Origin: Methylobacterium oryzae
Lineage (GTDB): Bacteria; Pseudomonadota; Alphaproteobacteria; Rhizobiales; Beijerinckiaceae
DNA length: 64,000 nucleotides
NCBI RefSeq assembly: GCF_021398735.1
Contig: NZ_CP090350.1
Span: 392,913-456,912 of the forward strand
Direction of reading: 5' to 3'
Shown piece by piece: positions 26,960 through 35,257 of this stretch (positions within the stretch are counted from its first letter, which is position 1; each line of letters starts with the position of its first letter). The notes below the pieces were generated by a model. It was not told the DNA's origin. It worked only from the letters and a program-made list of their open reading frames with translations, and did not search any database. Made by a program: the position numbers and the translations under genes.

Positions 26960-27547
26960 CTACTTCAGGAGGCCGTTCGCCAAGCACCGGAAGGCCTCGG
27001 TGGCCCTGCCGAGGACGGCCGGTGGATCGTCGGACGCGGCGACCCAGAGCGCGGCGTTGAGCGCCGCGCCGTTGATCAGGCGCGCCGCGGCCTCGGCATC
27101 GACAGGCTTGACCGTCCCGGCCTCCACGAGGGCCTGGATCGTCTCGGTCGTCGTGCGCAGGCAGGCGGTCTGGCCCGGCCATCGCGACGGATCGCCCAGC
27201 ACTGCCGGTCCGTCGAGGAGCACGATGCGCTGGATCTCCGGCTCGAGGGCCAACTCGATGTAGGCGACGCCCTCGTCGAGGAAGCCGAGCCAGGGCGTTG
27301 GCGCCCTCTCGCGCGCGACCCGCGCCTTAGCGACCATCTCGGCGTCGAGCTGCGCGATGACGGCCTGAAGCAGGCCCTTCTTGTCGCCGAAGTTGTGATA
27401 GAGCGCGCCGCGCGTCAGGCCGGCCGCTTCCGTCAGCTCATCCATCGACGCCGCTGCGTAGCCCTTCTCGGCAAAGGCTGCACGCGCCGCGCGGATCAGC
27501 CTCGCGCGGGTTTCCTCCATCTTCAGCGCGCGCCGTCCCGATGCCAC
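26960..27547 (-). CDS. TetR-family transcriptional repressor
   Basis: 195 residues from GTG 27547, which has GAGG 6 bases upstream; ATG 27520 (MEETRARLI) is possible. HTH at residues about 12-58 (AAFAEKGYAAASMDELTEAAGLTRGALYHNFGDKKGL), then the ligand-binding domain. Divergent from a RidA-family gene, with two palindromic operators in the shared 140-base promoter region. It most likely represses both itself and the RidA gene. Confidence 0.9.
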   Translation of the reverse strand: MASGRRALKMEETRARLIRAARAAFAEKGYAAASMDELTEAAGLTRGALYHNFGDKKGLLQAVIAQLDAEMVAKARVARERAPTPWLGFLDEGVAYIELALEPEIQRIVLLDGPAVLGDPSRWPGQTACLRTTTETIQALVEAGTVKPVDAEAAARLINGAALNAALWVAASDDPPAVLGRATEAFRCLANGLLK

Positions 27548-27586
27548 AGGATGCCTCGATCCTTCACATAGGCCCGCATGTGTTGA

Positions 27587-27629
27587 CATACGCCGCGTAT
27601 GCCATGATGGTCCGCATACGCGGCGTATG
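27587..27629. promoter_or_regulatory. Pair of mirror-image TetR operators
   Basis: CATACGCCGCGTATG at 27587-27601 and CATACGCGGCGTATG at 27615-27629 are each near-perfect 15-base palindromes with 7-base arms, and are exact reverse complements of each other, 28 bases apart centre to centre. A TTGACA box at 27583-27588 overlaps the first. Position between divergent tetR and ridA fits repression of both promoters. Confidence 0.82.
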
Positions 27630-27687
27630 TGAATGGCGCCGCGAGGTCGATGGAAGCCGTCGGCACCCTTCGCAGAGGACACGCGAT

Positions 27688-28086
27688 ATGTCGAAGCGCG
27701 ATGCAGTCTTTCCGCCCGGACGGCAAGCCCTCTACGACAAGCACCGCTACTCGGCCGCGATCCGGTCCGGCGACCTGCTTTTCGTCTCCGGCCAAGTCGG
27801 CAGCCGCGAGGATGGCTCGCCTGAACCGGATTTCGGTGCGCAGGTTCGCCGTGCCTTCGACAGGCTGAACTCCGTTCTCGCGGCGGCCGGCTGCAGTTTC
27901 GACGACGTGGTGGACGTGACAACCTTCCACACCGACCCTGAAACGCAGTTCGACACAGTGATGGCGGTACGCGACGTAATGATCGGCGAACCGCCCTATC
28001 CGAACTGGACTGCCGTCGGCGTGACCTGGCTCGCGGGCTTCGACTTCGAGATCAAGGTCATCGCCCGTCTTCCGACCCCGGTCTGA
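27688..28086 (+). CDS. RidA/YjgF-family protein
   Basis: 132 residues from ATG 27688 with AGAGGA upstream. Matches the Rid fold: SGDLLFVSGQVGSREDGS, then DDVVDVTTFHTDPETQF and PYPNWTAVGVTWLAGFDFEIKVIARL. The usual RidA catalytic arginine segment (R-V in ARSTV-like) is replaced by NWTAVGV, so it belongs to a Rid subfamily that may not have enamine deaminase activity. Expressed from the TetR-controlled promoter. Confidence 0.87.
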   Translation: MSKRDAVFPPGRQALYDKHRYSAAIRSGDLLFVSGQVGSREDGSPEPDFGAQVRRAFDRLNSVLAAAGCSFDDVVDVTTFHTDPETQFDTVMAVRDVMIGEPPYPNWTAVGVTWLAGFDFEIKVIARLPTPV

Positions 28087-28238
28087 GTCGGTGTTCGGCT
28101 CGGACGATGCCGGGAAGAATCGCCAAGCCGCTTGTTCCTCCACGGTCCCGATACCGGCATCATCGTCGATGAGACAGATTTAGACTATCGCTCCTGACCC
28201 TGTACGAACTTTGAACTTGGATCACCGCGTGGGGCCCA

Positions 28239-28340
28239 TCACCCGGCGAGGAGCCCCGCCGATTGGACCACCACAACCGCGAGCATGCAGACCGCCGCCG
28301 CGGCCGCCGCGTACGACACAATTTTCGTGAATCCCTTCAT
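28239..28340 (-). CDS. Tiny membrane protein, 33 residues
   Basis: ATG 28340 is preceded by the near-ideal AGGAGGAGATCC. The peptide is MKGFTKIVSYAAAAAAVCML and then a hydrophobic stretch ending QSAGLLAG: one transmembrane helix with a basic N-terminus. It shares KGF near the start and SAG-L-G at the end with the 32-residue peptide at 53090-53188. Function unknown. Confidence 0.65.
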   Translation of the reverse strand: MKGFTKIVSYAAAAAAVCMLAVVVVQSAGLLAG

Positions 28341-29087
28341 GGATCTCCTCCTGACAAATCGGATCTTCGGTCGTCGACAGAGATCGCGGCGCGCGACCGC
28401 GCTCCGGGAAGGCAAGACGGCCCGGATCGCCGCGTCACACACCGTATCGGGGTGTCACGTCGTCAACGCTCCTCGGTGGCGAGCGTAAACAACGACAGGA
28501 AGATTCGGTTCACCTCGGATGCGCGCGTCCTGTCCTTGAGCGACAACTTGCCGCCCGCGACGCGGCACGTTCTGGAACTTCGCAGGCGATAGGTGAGCGG
28601 GACGCGCGGCCCGCGCAGGGGCGCACGGGGCGTCCATGACCGGCCCGGTGCCGACGCCCGTCGCGCGAGCGGCCCGAAGGCGCCCTCCCCTCCCGGTCCC
28701 GCTCCGTAGCGCTCCGATGTGTCGGGCGGTCACCGACCGCGTCGTCGCGGGCCGCGACCGGATGCCCGACCGTCTCCGGACCACGGGACCTTGCCGGTCA
28801 GCGACGCCACCATCCGACGCGTCGCCGCACCACCATCCTGATCCTGCGGTGCGCGGCTCGCATCTGAGTCGTCCCTGCCGATCGGTCCACGCCGCCTCAC
28901 GGGCGCGCGGGTTACGGTCCGCCGCTGGAAGCGCGTCGGCGAGGTCCCGAGCAGGCCGGGTCGCCACCCTTTGTGCGGCTGATCGGCCGCCTCGCGTCTC
29001 TGTCCAGTGGCGTCCGAGCGCGCCCGAGACGCGTCGCCGGTCAGTGGCCACCCAACGCGCTGGTGCCGGGCCTGCCGACGCGACCGC
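28341..29087. other. Non-coding stretch upstream of the replication origin
   Basis: About 750 bases with only shadow-like open frames, rich in arginine/proline codons and without ribosome sites. It leads directly into the iteron array. No RNA gene or repeat recognised within it. Confidence 0.5.
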
Positions 29088-29179
29088 TTACAAAAATCAG
29101 CGCCCCCGGGTCCGCTCCTGAGAAAACTCAGCGCGGCCCCTGCGGTGTCCGACGGCGCGGGACTTACAAAAATCAGCGC
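29088..29179 (+). repeat. Iterons, forward set (three copies)
   Basis: TTACAAAAATCAGCGC at 29088-29103 and again identically at 29164-29179, with a variant GAGAAAACTCAGCGC at 29120-29134. These are AT-rich binding sites of the iteron type, upstream of the RepA initiator gene. Confidence 0.85.
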
Positions 29180-29247
29180 AGGTGGACGCGCCTGCCGGGG
29201 TTTGGAAGGTCGCCAAGCGCCCTCACCCGTCATCGACGGCGTGCGCC

Positions 29248-29429
29248 ACGCTGACTTTTGCCAGCGGACGGTCGGCGAGCGCTGATTTTTCGCACTCGCG
29301 CCGACGCGACCGGCGCCAACGGCGGTCGCAGCCGTGCCGGGACGCCGTCGCGGCTCGACCGCTGGGCGGCCGTGGGTCGCCGACGCTGAGTTTTGTAAAG
29401 AATCCCGGTCGGCGCGCTGAGATTTGGAA
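29248..29429 (-). repeat. Iterons, inverted set (four copies)
   Basis: The same motif in opposite orientation (consensus GCGCTGA-TTTTG-AA): 29248-29262, 29279-29293, 29384-29398 and 29414-29429. The last lies about 85 bases before the repA start. With the forward set this forms an inverted two-arm array, probably the origin of replication plus repA autoregulatory sites. Confidence 0.83.
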
Positions 29430-29513
29430 ACCCGATGATTGCGCCCGGTCGGCGACTCGCGACTGATAGCCTCCAAATTGCCCTGTGGTCGGCACGAGGA
29501 GAGCGAGACCGGC

Positions 29514-30602
29514 ATGAACGCGGCAGAGACCCGCCAGTTGAGCCTGTGGGAGCAGAGCCTGCGGCGCCCCGAGGCCGGAGCCGACCGGCCGACGACCAGG
29601 CTCGGCCCCGCGCTCGACGGCCGCATGGATGTGTCGTTCCTCCACAAGGGCTTCTGCATCGCCGGCCTGCCGCTGCGCCGGCCCAAGAACACGATGGAGC
29701 CGTGGAACCGGCGCGACGGTCGCTTCTCGCTGACCGTCGAGCCGGCCCGGTTCGTCCTGCCCAACGGGCGCCAGATCGAGGTGGGCGTCCCGTTCGGACC
29801 CAAGGCGCGCCTCCTCTCCATGTGGCTGGCCACGGAGGCCCGCGATCCGCGCCGGAGCGCCGGCGACCGCTGGATGGAGATGGGGCGGATCACCGAGTGG
29901 TTGAAGGCCGTCGGTTTGCCGGTCACGGGCGGCGAGCGGGGCTCGATCGGGCCGACCAAGGACCAGCTCGTCCGGCTGAGCTTCCCCATCTTCACGATGG
30001 TCCTGAACGGCGACGAGGGCGGCCACGTGTTCAAGCGCGAGAGCCTGATCGAGGGGGGCGCGTTCAAGGATGACGACCTCGAGGTCTGGGCCGCCGGGGG
30101 ACACAGCGCCATGCGCTGGCCGGAAGCGCTGATGCTCAGCCAGAACGCCTACGACCGCTTCACACGGCACTCGATCCCGGTGCCGACCGCCAGGCTGCGC
30201 CAGGTCGCCCACAACGCCATGGCGATCGATATCCTCGTGTACCTCTGCTACCGGCTGCCGCTGCTCTCGCGCGGGGAGAGCGAATTGCTGACCTGGCGCG
30301 ATCTGATGGCGCAGTTCGGATCCTCGGAATTCGCCTCCCGCTTCAAGCAGGCCTTCTCGGAATCGATCAAGCGCACCCTCGACGCGTACCCGGAAGCCAA
30401 CGTCGCGATGACGGCCGAGGGTCTGGTGCTGCGGCACTCGGACCCGGCGGAGCTGCGGCGCGCCTTCGTCGCCGTCGCGGGGGGGCCGACCCGTCGCGCC
30501 CGTGCCGCGCCGCGGGCGCGCAAGGCTGCGCGGGTCCCGGATCAGATGGGCCCCTGCGAGAGCGCGGACCTGCTGACGCCGGCCGGTGCCGCGCGCGCCT
30601 GA
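29514..30602 (+). CDS. repA: Iteron-type plasmid replication initiator RepA
   Basis: 362 residues from ATG 29514 (GAGGAGAG upstream). The central region resembles the plasmid RepA C-terminal family (GVPFGPKARLLSMWLATEA, RLSFPIFTMVLNG, AIDILVYLCYRLPLL), with a basic C-terminal tail (RRARAAPRARKAARVP). It lies immediately after seven iterons and would bind them to open the origin. It is unrelated to the ParA-type protein at 32200 that is also called RepA in repABC systems. Confidence 0.85.
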   Translation: MNAAETRQLSLWEQSLRRPEAGADRPTTRLGPALDGRMDVSFLHKGFCIAGLPLRRPKNTMEPWNRRDGRFSLTVEPARFVLPNGRQIEVGVPFGPKARLLSMWLATEARDPRRSAGDRWMEMGRITEWLKAVGLPVTGGERGSIGPTKDQLVRLSFPIFTMVLNGDEGGHVFKRESLIEGGAFKDDDLEVWAAGGHSAMRWPEALMLSQNAYDRFTRHSIPVPTARLRQVAHNAMAIDILVYLCYRLPLLSRGESELLTWRDLMAQFGSSEFASRFKQAFSESIKRTLDAYPEANVAMTAEGLVLRHSDPAELRRAFVAVAGGPTRRARAAPRARKAARVPDQMGPCESADLLTPAGAARA

Positions 30603-30793
30603 CGGCGGCCCACCCCCACCCCTCTAGACGGAGCAACCCGGCAAAAGAAAAGGCCCCCGAGACGTTCGCCCCGGAAGCCCTCTCTGTCGTCTGGACAACC
30701 TCAGAGAATCACTCCCGGACATCGCTGTCAACCACGCGACGCGGCCATCGCCTCGGCGGGCGCTGCTCTCTTGCCTCATCGCGGGCGAGGACA

Positions 30794-32129
30794 ATGCTTC
30801 CCGGACACGAACCCACGACGCCCTTCGGGCGGCGACCGCTCTCGCTCGGCATGATGGCCGCGCAGGCGGCGGCCAAGGCCTGCCCCGACGACGCGGTCGG
30901 GCACAAATGGCGCATCTTCCGCGACGTGACCGAGGCGAAGGATCACCTCGCCGTCTCGGACCGCGCCCTCGCGGTGCTGAGCGCGCTGCTCACGTTCCAT
31001 CCCGAGACGGCGCTGTCGCCCGGCTCGCCGCTCGTGGTCTTCCCGTCGAACCGCGAATTGTCGCTGCGGTCGCACGGGCCGTCCCCGGCGACGCTGCGGC
31101 GCGCGCTGGCCCAGCTCGTCGCGGCCGGCCTGGTGATCCGGCGGGACAGCCCGAACGGCAAGCGCTACGCGCGCCGCGACGGTGCCGGCGCGATCGCGCG
31201 CCTTCGGGTTCGACCTGACGCCGCTCGTGGCGCGCGCGGGGGAATTCGCCGTTCTTGCCCGGGCGGTGCGGGCGGCCGCGCGCCGGCGCCTGCTCCTGCG
31301 CGAGGAGATCGCCCTGCACCGCCGCGACCTGTCGAAGATCCTCGCCCTGGCCGCCGAATCCGGATGGTCCGGGCCCTGGGCGGCGCTCGCGGACCGGTTC
31401 GCGGCCTGCGGCGGCATGCCGGGTCGGACCGCCGGCGAGCCCCACCTGCACGCCGCCGCCGAACCGCTGCGCGCGCTGCGCCGGGAGGTGGACAAGTGGC
31501 TGCCAAGTTTGGCGAATGCGCCGGAAATGGTCGGCACTGCGTCTCACGGTGAGCGCCACCATCAGAATTCAGATCCAGATCCTGCTGACGATTCTGAACG
31601 GTGCCCCCGGCGAGGCCCGGCCGGAGCCGCGCGATCCGACGTCGCTCCCGCGCCCGGCCAGCCGCGTCCCCTCCCCTCGCCGATCCCCTCTTCCCTCCCC
31701 TCGCCCCTGCCTCTGCCGATGGTGCTCGAGGCCTGTCCCGACGTCGTGCTCTACGCCCGCGACGGTATCCGGAGCTGGTCCGATCTGGCCGGCGCGGCGG
31801 AGGTCGTTCGTCCGGCGCTGGGAATCGGTCCGGACGTCTGGGAGGCGGCCCTGGCCGCGATGGGGCGGGACCACGCGCTGTCGGCGCTGTCGGCGATCCT
31901 CCAGCGCGCCGAGTCGATCGGCGCGCCCGGCGCCTATCTCCGCGACCTGACGCGGAAGTCCCGCTCCGGTCGGTTCTCGGCCTGGCCGATGCTCTTCGCC
32001 CTGTGGCGCCAGCGCCGTCGAGCGTCAGCCGACGGCCCAAGCGGTCCCGTCCGCGTCGCGGGAGTTGACCGCGGTCAACACGCTCGCCCGCTCGGAAGCG
32101 GGGCGGCGCGAGCGTCAACATTCTGTTAA
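30794..32129 (+). pseudogene. repC: RepC replication initiator with a frameshift
   Basis: N-terminal frame from ATG 30794 (TTPFGRRPLSLGMMAAQAAA, GHKWRIFRDVTEAKDHLAVS, FPSNRELSLRSHGPSPATLRR, RRDSPNGKRYARRDGAGAIAR) continues in another frame from about 31195 (AFGFDLTPLVARAGEF to the end). Expected AIARAF coding would need two more bases (GC) in the GCGCGC run near 31195-31201, so a 2-base slip broke the gene. Both halves are otherwise well conserved, including the C-terminal ACPDVVLYARDGIRSW domain, so it is a recent lesion or a sequencing error. RepC genes usually carry their origin in a central AT-richer stretch, here about 31555-31600. Unusually, repC precedes repA-repB. Confidence 0.88.
32064..32079. 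other. parS centromere site 1
   Basis: GTTGACCGCGGTCAAC, a perfect 16-base palindrome matching the repABC parS consensus GTTNNCNGCNGNNAAC at every fixed position. Located in the 3' end of repC, about 120 bases before the ParA gene. Confidence 0.9.
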
Positions 32130-32144
32130 GGTTGACTGTGATCT

Positions 32145-32186
32145 TGTCACGGTGCGGCGGCGTTTGCGGCCGAGAAAACCGTGACA
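32145..32186. promoter_or_regulatory. Inverted repeat in front of the partition operon
   Basis: TGTCACGGT (32145-32153) and ACCGTGACA (32178-32186) form a perfect 9-base inverted repeat with a 24-base spacer, ending 13 bases before the ParA start. A likely operator for autoregulation of the partition genes, since RepA proteins repress their own promoter in this family; a hairpin leader is the alternative. Confidence 0.6.
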
Positions 32187-32199
32187 GGAGTTCGGAACC

Positions 32200-33426
32200 G
32201 TGGCCAGCCCCGCGGCGCTCGCCGCCCTACCCTCTTCGGGGTCAACCTCCATGGCGATGCACGATCTGATCGCCGGCGACGCGCAGGCGCTGTCGGCCAA
32301 ACTGCAGTCGCACCGGCAGCGGCTGTTCCCGCCCGAGGCGCGCAAGCAGCTGCGGCGATTCTCGTCCGGCGAGGCCGCCAAGCTGATCGGGGTCGACGAC
32401 GGCTACCTGCGGCGCCTCTCGCTCGACGGCAAGGGGCCCGCCCCCGAGATCGGGCCGTCCGGGCGGCGATCCTACTCGAGCGCCGACATCCAGGCGCTGC
32501 GCGGCATGCTGGACGAAGGGGCCAAGACTGGCCGGCGGTACCGGAAGGAGCGGCGGGCCGAGGAGCATCTCCAGGTCATCGCGGTGGTGAATTTCAAGGG
32601 CGGCTCGGGCAAGACCACCACGGCGGCCCATCTCGCGCAGCACATGGCGCTGCAGGGCTACCGCGTCCTCGCCGTCGACCTCGACCCGCAGGCGAGCCTG
32701 TCGGCCCTGCACGGGATCCAGCCCGAATTCGACGTGCGGGACAACGAGACCCTCTACGCCGCGATCCGGTACGACGCGGCGCGCCGTCCCCTGACCGACG
32801 TCATCCAGAAGACCTACTTTCCGGGCCTCGACCTCGTGCCGGGCAATCTCGAGCTGATGGAATTCGAGCACGAGACACCGCGCGCCCTCCTCCAGCGGAG
32901 CAGCGACGGCGATTCGCTGTTCTTCACGCGCTTCGCCCAGGCCCTGGCGCCGGTCGCCGACCGCTACGACGTGGTCGTGGTCGATTGCCCGCCGCAACTC
33001 GGCTACCTGACGCTCTCGGCCCTGTGCGCGGCGACCAGCGTGCTCGTCACCGTGCATCCGCAGATGCTCGACGTGATGTCGATGTGCCAGTTCCTGCTGA
33101 TGACCTCCGAGATGCTCGGGGTCGTCGCCAAGGCCGGCGGCGACATGAACTACGACTGGATGCGCTACCTCGTCACGCGCTACGAGCCGACCGACGGTCC
33201 GCAGACCCAGATGGTCGCGTTCATGCGGACGCTGTTCGGGGAGCGCGTGCTCACCAACGCGATGCTGAAGAGCACGGCGGTCTCGGATGCCGGCATCACC
33301 AAGCAGACCCTGTTCGAGGTCAGTCGCGACCAGTTCACGCGCGCGACCTACGACCGCGCGATGGAGAGCCTGGACGCGGTCAACGGCGAGATCGAGGCGC
33401 TGATCCGCACGGCATGGGGACGCTGA
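32200..33426 (+). CDS. repA: ParA-type partition ATPase (RepA of repABC)
   Basis: 408 residues from GTG 32200 with CAGGAG upstream. An N-terminal HTH region (RFSSGEAAKLIGVDDGYLRR) typical of plasmid ParA type Ia precedes the deviant Walker A NFKGGSGKTTTAAHLA, then DLDPQASLS and Walker B VVVVDCPPQLGYL. It drives segregation together with the downstream ParB and parS, and usually represses its own operon. Four bases separate it from repB. Confidence 0.95.
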   Translation: MASPAALAALPSSGSTSMAMHDLIAGDAQALSAKLQSHRQRLFPPEARKQLRRFSSGEAAKLIGVDDGYLRRLSLDGKGPAPEIGPSGRRSYSSADIQALRGMLDEGAKTGRRYRKERRAEEHLQVIAVVNFKGGSGKTTTAAHLAQHMALQGYRVLAVDLDPQASLSALHGIQPEFDVRDNETLYAAIRYDAARRPLTDVIQKTYFPGLDLVPGNLELMEFEHETPRALLQRSSDGDSLFFTRFAQALAPVADRYDVVVVDCPPQLGYLTLSALCAATSVLVTVHPQMLDVMSMCQFLLMTSEMLGVVAKAGGDMNYDWMRYLVTRYEPTDGPQTQMVAFMRTLFGERVLTNAMLKSTAVSDAGITKQTLFEVSRDQFTRATYDRAMESLDAVNGEIEALIRTAWGR

Positions 33427-33430
33427 TCCG

Positions 33431-34507
33431 ATGGCCCGCAAGAACCTCCTCGCCGGCCTGCTCGATCCGGCCGACCAGACCGAGTTGACCGCGGTCAACT
33501 CGCCCCGCGACGACGCGGCGGCCGCGCGATCGGAGCGGGGCCCGGCCCCGGCCGTTCCCAGCTTCACCGGCCGCGGCGCAGTCGGCGCGATGAGCCGGTC
33601 CCTGGAGCGCCTGACCTCCGAAGTCGTCTCGGCGCGCGCCGCGGAGGACCAGCTCAGGTCCGGCAGCGTCGCGGTCGATCTCGATCCGGGCCTCGTCGAC
33701 CCGTCGCCGGCCCCCGACCGGCTGCCGGTGATCGACGGCCCCGGCGAGGACGCCTTCGTCGCCGTCATCCGGGCGCAGGGGCAGCAGACCCCGATCCTGG
33801 TGCGGCCCCATCCCACCGTCAGCGGGCGCTATCAGGTCGCGTTCGGCCACCGGCGGCTGCGGGCCGCGGCCGCGCTGGGGCGGCCGGTCCGCGCGCTGGT
33901 GCGGACGCTCACGGATGCCGAACTCGTCGTCGCCCAGGGTCAGGAGAACAACGCGCGGGCCGATCTCAGCTTCATCGAGCGGGCCGCCTTCGCCCTGACG
34001 CTGGAGCGGCTCGGGCACGGGCGCGACGTGATCATGGCCGCCCTGCTCGTCGACAAGACCGAGCTGTCGCGCCTGATCGCGGCGCGGCGCGCCCTGCCCG
34101 ATTCTGTGATCGCCGCCATCGGTCCCGCCCCGAAGGCGGGACGCCGCCGGTGGATGAGCCTCGCGGATCGCCTCGCCAGCCCGGAGATGCGGGCGCGGGT
34201 CGATGAGATCGTCGCCGCGGACGCCTTCGCGACCCTGTCCTCCGACCAGCGGTTCGTGCGCGTGTACGCGGCCGTGGCGCCGGTCCCAGCCCCGGCGCCA
34301 CCGGTGGTCCGCGCGGGGCCGGAGGCGGGGCTGGCGGAGGACGGGCGCCGCTTGGCGCGCATCGAGCGGACCCCGACGACCGTGGGCCTGATCATCGACG
34401 AGACGCTCCATCCCGCCTTCGGCGACTTCCTCGTCGCGCGCCTCCCGGAGCTGTTCGCGGCCTACGAGCGCGAGCAGGCGCGCGGCCCGGAGCGATCCGG
34501 GCTCTGA
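33431..34507 (+). CDS. repB: ParB-type partition protein (RepB of repABC)
   Basis: 358 residues. ParB N-domain with the arginine patch segment GHRRLRAAAALGR near residue 140, then QGQENNARADLSFIERA and the HTH region (LSRLIAARRALPDSVIAAIG). The C-terminal part is the RepB dimerisation region (IDETLHPAFGDFLVARLPEL). It binds the parS sites, one of which is inside its own first codons (33484-33499). Confidence 0.95.
   Translation: MARKNLLAGLLDPADQTELTAVNSPRDDAAAARSERGPAPAVPSFTGRGAVGAMSRSLERLTSEVVSARAAEDQLRSGSVAVDLDPGLVDPSPAPDRLPVIDGPGEDAFVAVIRAQGQQTPILVRPHPTVSGRYQVAFGHRRLRAAAALGRPVRALVRTLTDAELVVAQGQENNARADLSFIERAAFALTLERLGHGRDVIMAALLVDKTELSRLIAARRALPDSVIAAIGPAPKAGRRRWMSLADRLASPEMRARVDEIVAADAFATLSSDQRFVRVYAAVAPVPAPAPPVVRAGPEAGLAEDGRRLARIERTPTTVGLIIDETLHPAFGDFLVARLPELFAAYEREQARGPERSGL
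33484..33499. other. parS centromere site 2, inside repB
   Basis: A second exact copy of GTTGACCGCGGTCAAC, encoding residues LTAVN of RepB. About 1.4 kb from site 1, so the two sites bracket the ParA gene. Confidence 0.9.
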
Positions 34508-34633
34508 GGTCGCGCCGCCCGGGCCTCGCGCCGCCGGGGCGGACCGGTCGCGAGGCCGCCGGTCCCCGAGATCCGCCGCGCGCGATCCGCCCGCACGGGG
34601 GAGGGGGCTCCGGCGCGCTGCGTGAGGCCCCGG

Positions 34634-35089
34634 CTACCTGCAGGCCTCGGCCCGCTTGTCGATCAGGCCGCGCAGCCCGGAGAGGCTGATCTCCTCCGTG
34701 ATGGCCTCGTGCCATCGGTCCAGCAGGCGGATGCTGAAGCGTCGACCGGCCAGAATATCTTTCAATACGTCCCCATTCAGCGTGATCACTCCGGCGTCCT
34801 GCATCTGCGTTGTGGGAAACATCGCGTTTGAAACAGGTCCCTCGTCGATCCGATACTGATAATTGAAGATGGAATTCTTTGGCAGGCCGGTGATCTCGAT
34901 GCGGTCGCCGACGATCTGGATGCGCGACCGCGCCTTCGGCGCCAGAACGCAGGCGACGTCGCCGCTCGACGGGGCCGCCGATTTCCTGAGCACCCAATCG
35001 CCCTCGCCGGCGACCGTCTGTCCGGCCTCCTGAGCGTGGCCCAGGCCCGCGACAAGGCAGAGCGCGACGGCGCAGATCGTGACCCTCAT
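34634..35089 (-). CDS. Secreted protein of unknown function
   Basis: About 151 residues from ATG 35089 (ATG 35098 possible). Signal peptide MRVTICAVALCLVAGLGHA, then a beta-rich domain (RIQIVGDRIEITGLPKNSIF) with two cysteines (VACVL and the C-terminal EACR) that could form a disulfide. No family recognised. Lies convergent to repB and about 170 bases from the amidohydrolase operon. Confidence 0.65.
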   Translation of the reverse strand: MRVTICAVALCLVAGLGHAQEAGQTVAGEGDWVLRKSAAPSSGDVACVLAPKARSRIQIVGDRIEITGLPKNSIFNYQYRIDEGPVSNAMFPTTQMQDAGVITLNGDVLKDILAGRRFSIRLLDRWHEAITEEISLSGLRGLIDKRAEACR

Positions 35090-35257
35090 GAACGACATCC
35101 CCGCTTCACCCGCCGGTCCGGCCCTGGGACCAACATCGTTCGCGCGGCGGCGCCGTCGATCTAAGACACATTCGCCCGGTCACCGGCAGGCGCGCGCCGG
35201 CGGATCCGCGATCGGGTCAGCCCCGCCTCTGCGACTCCTCCGGGGCCCTCGGCGGCC

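Noticed and set aside
30603..30793. Possible terminator hairpin after repA
   Set aside because: The GGCCCCCGAG and CCCCGGAAGCC segments pair only partially and I could not build a stable stem.
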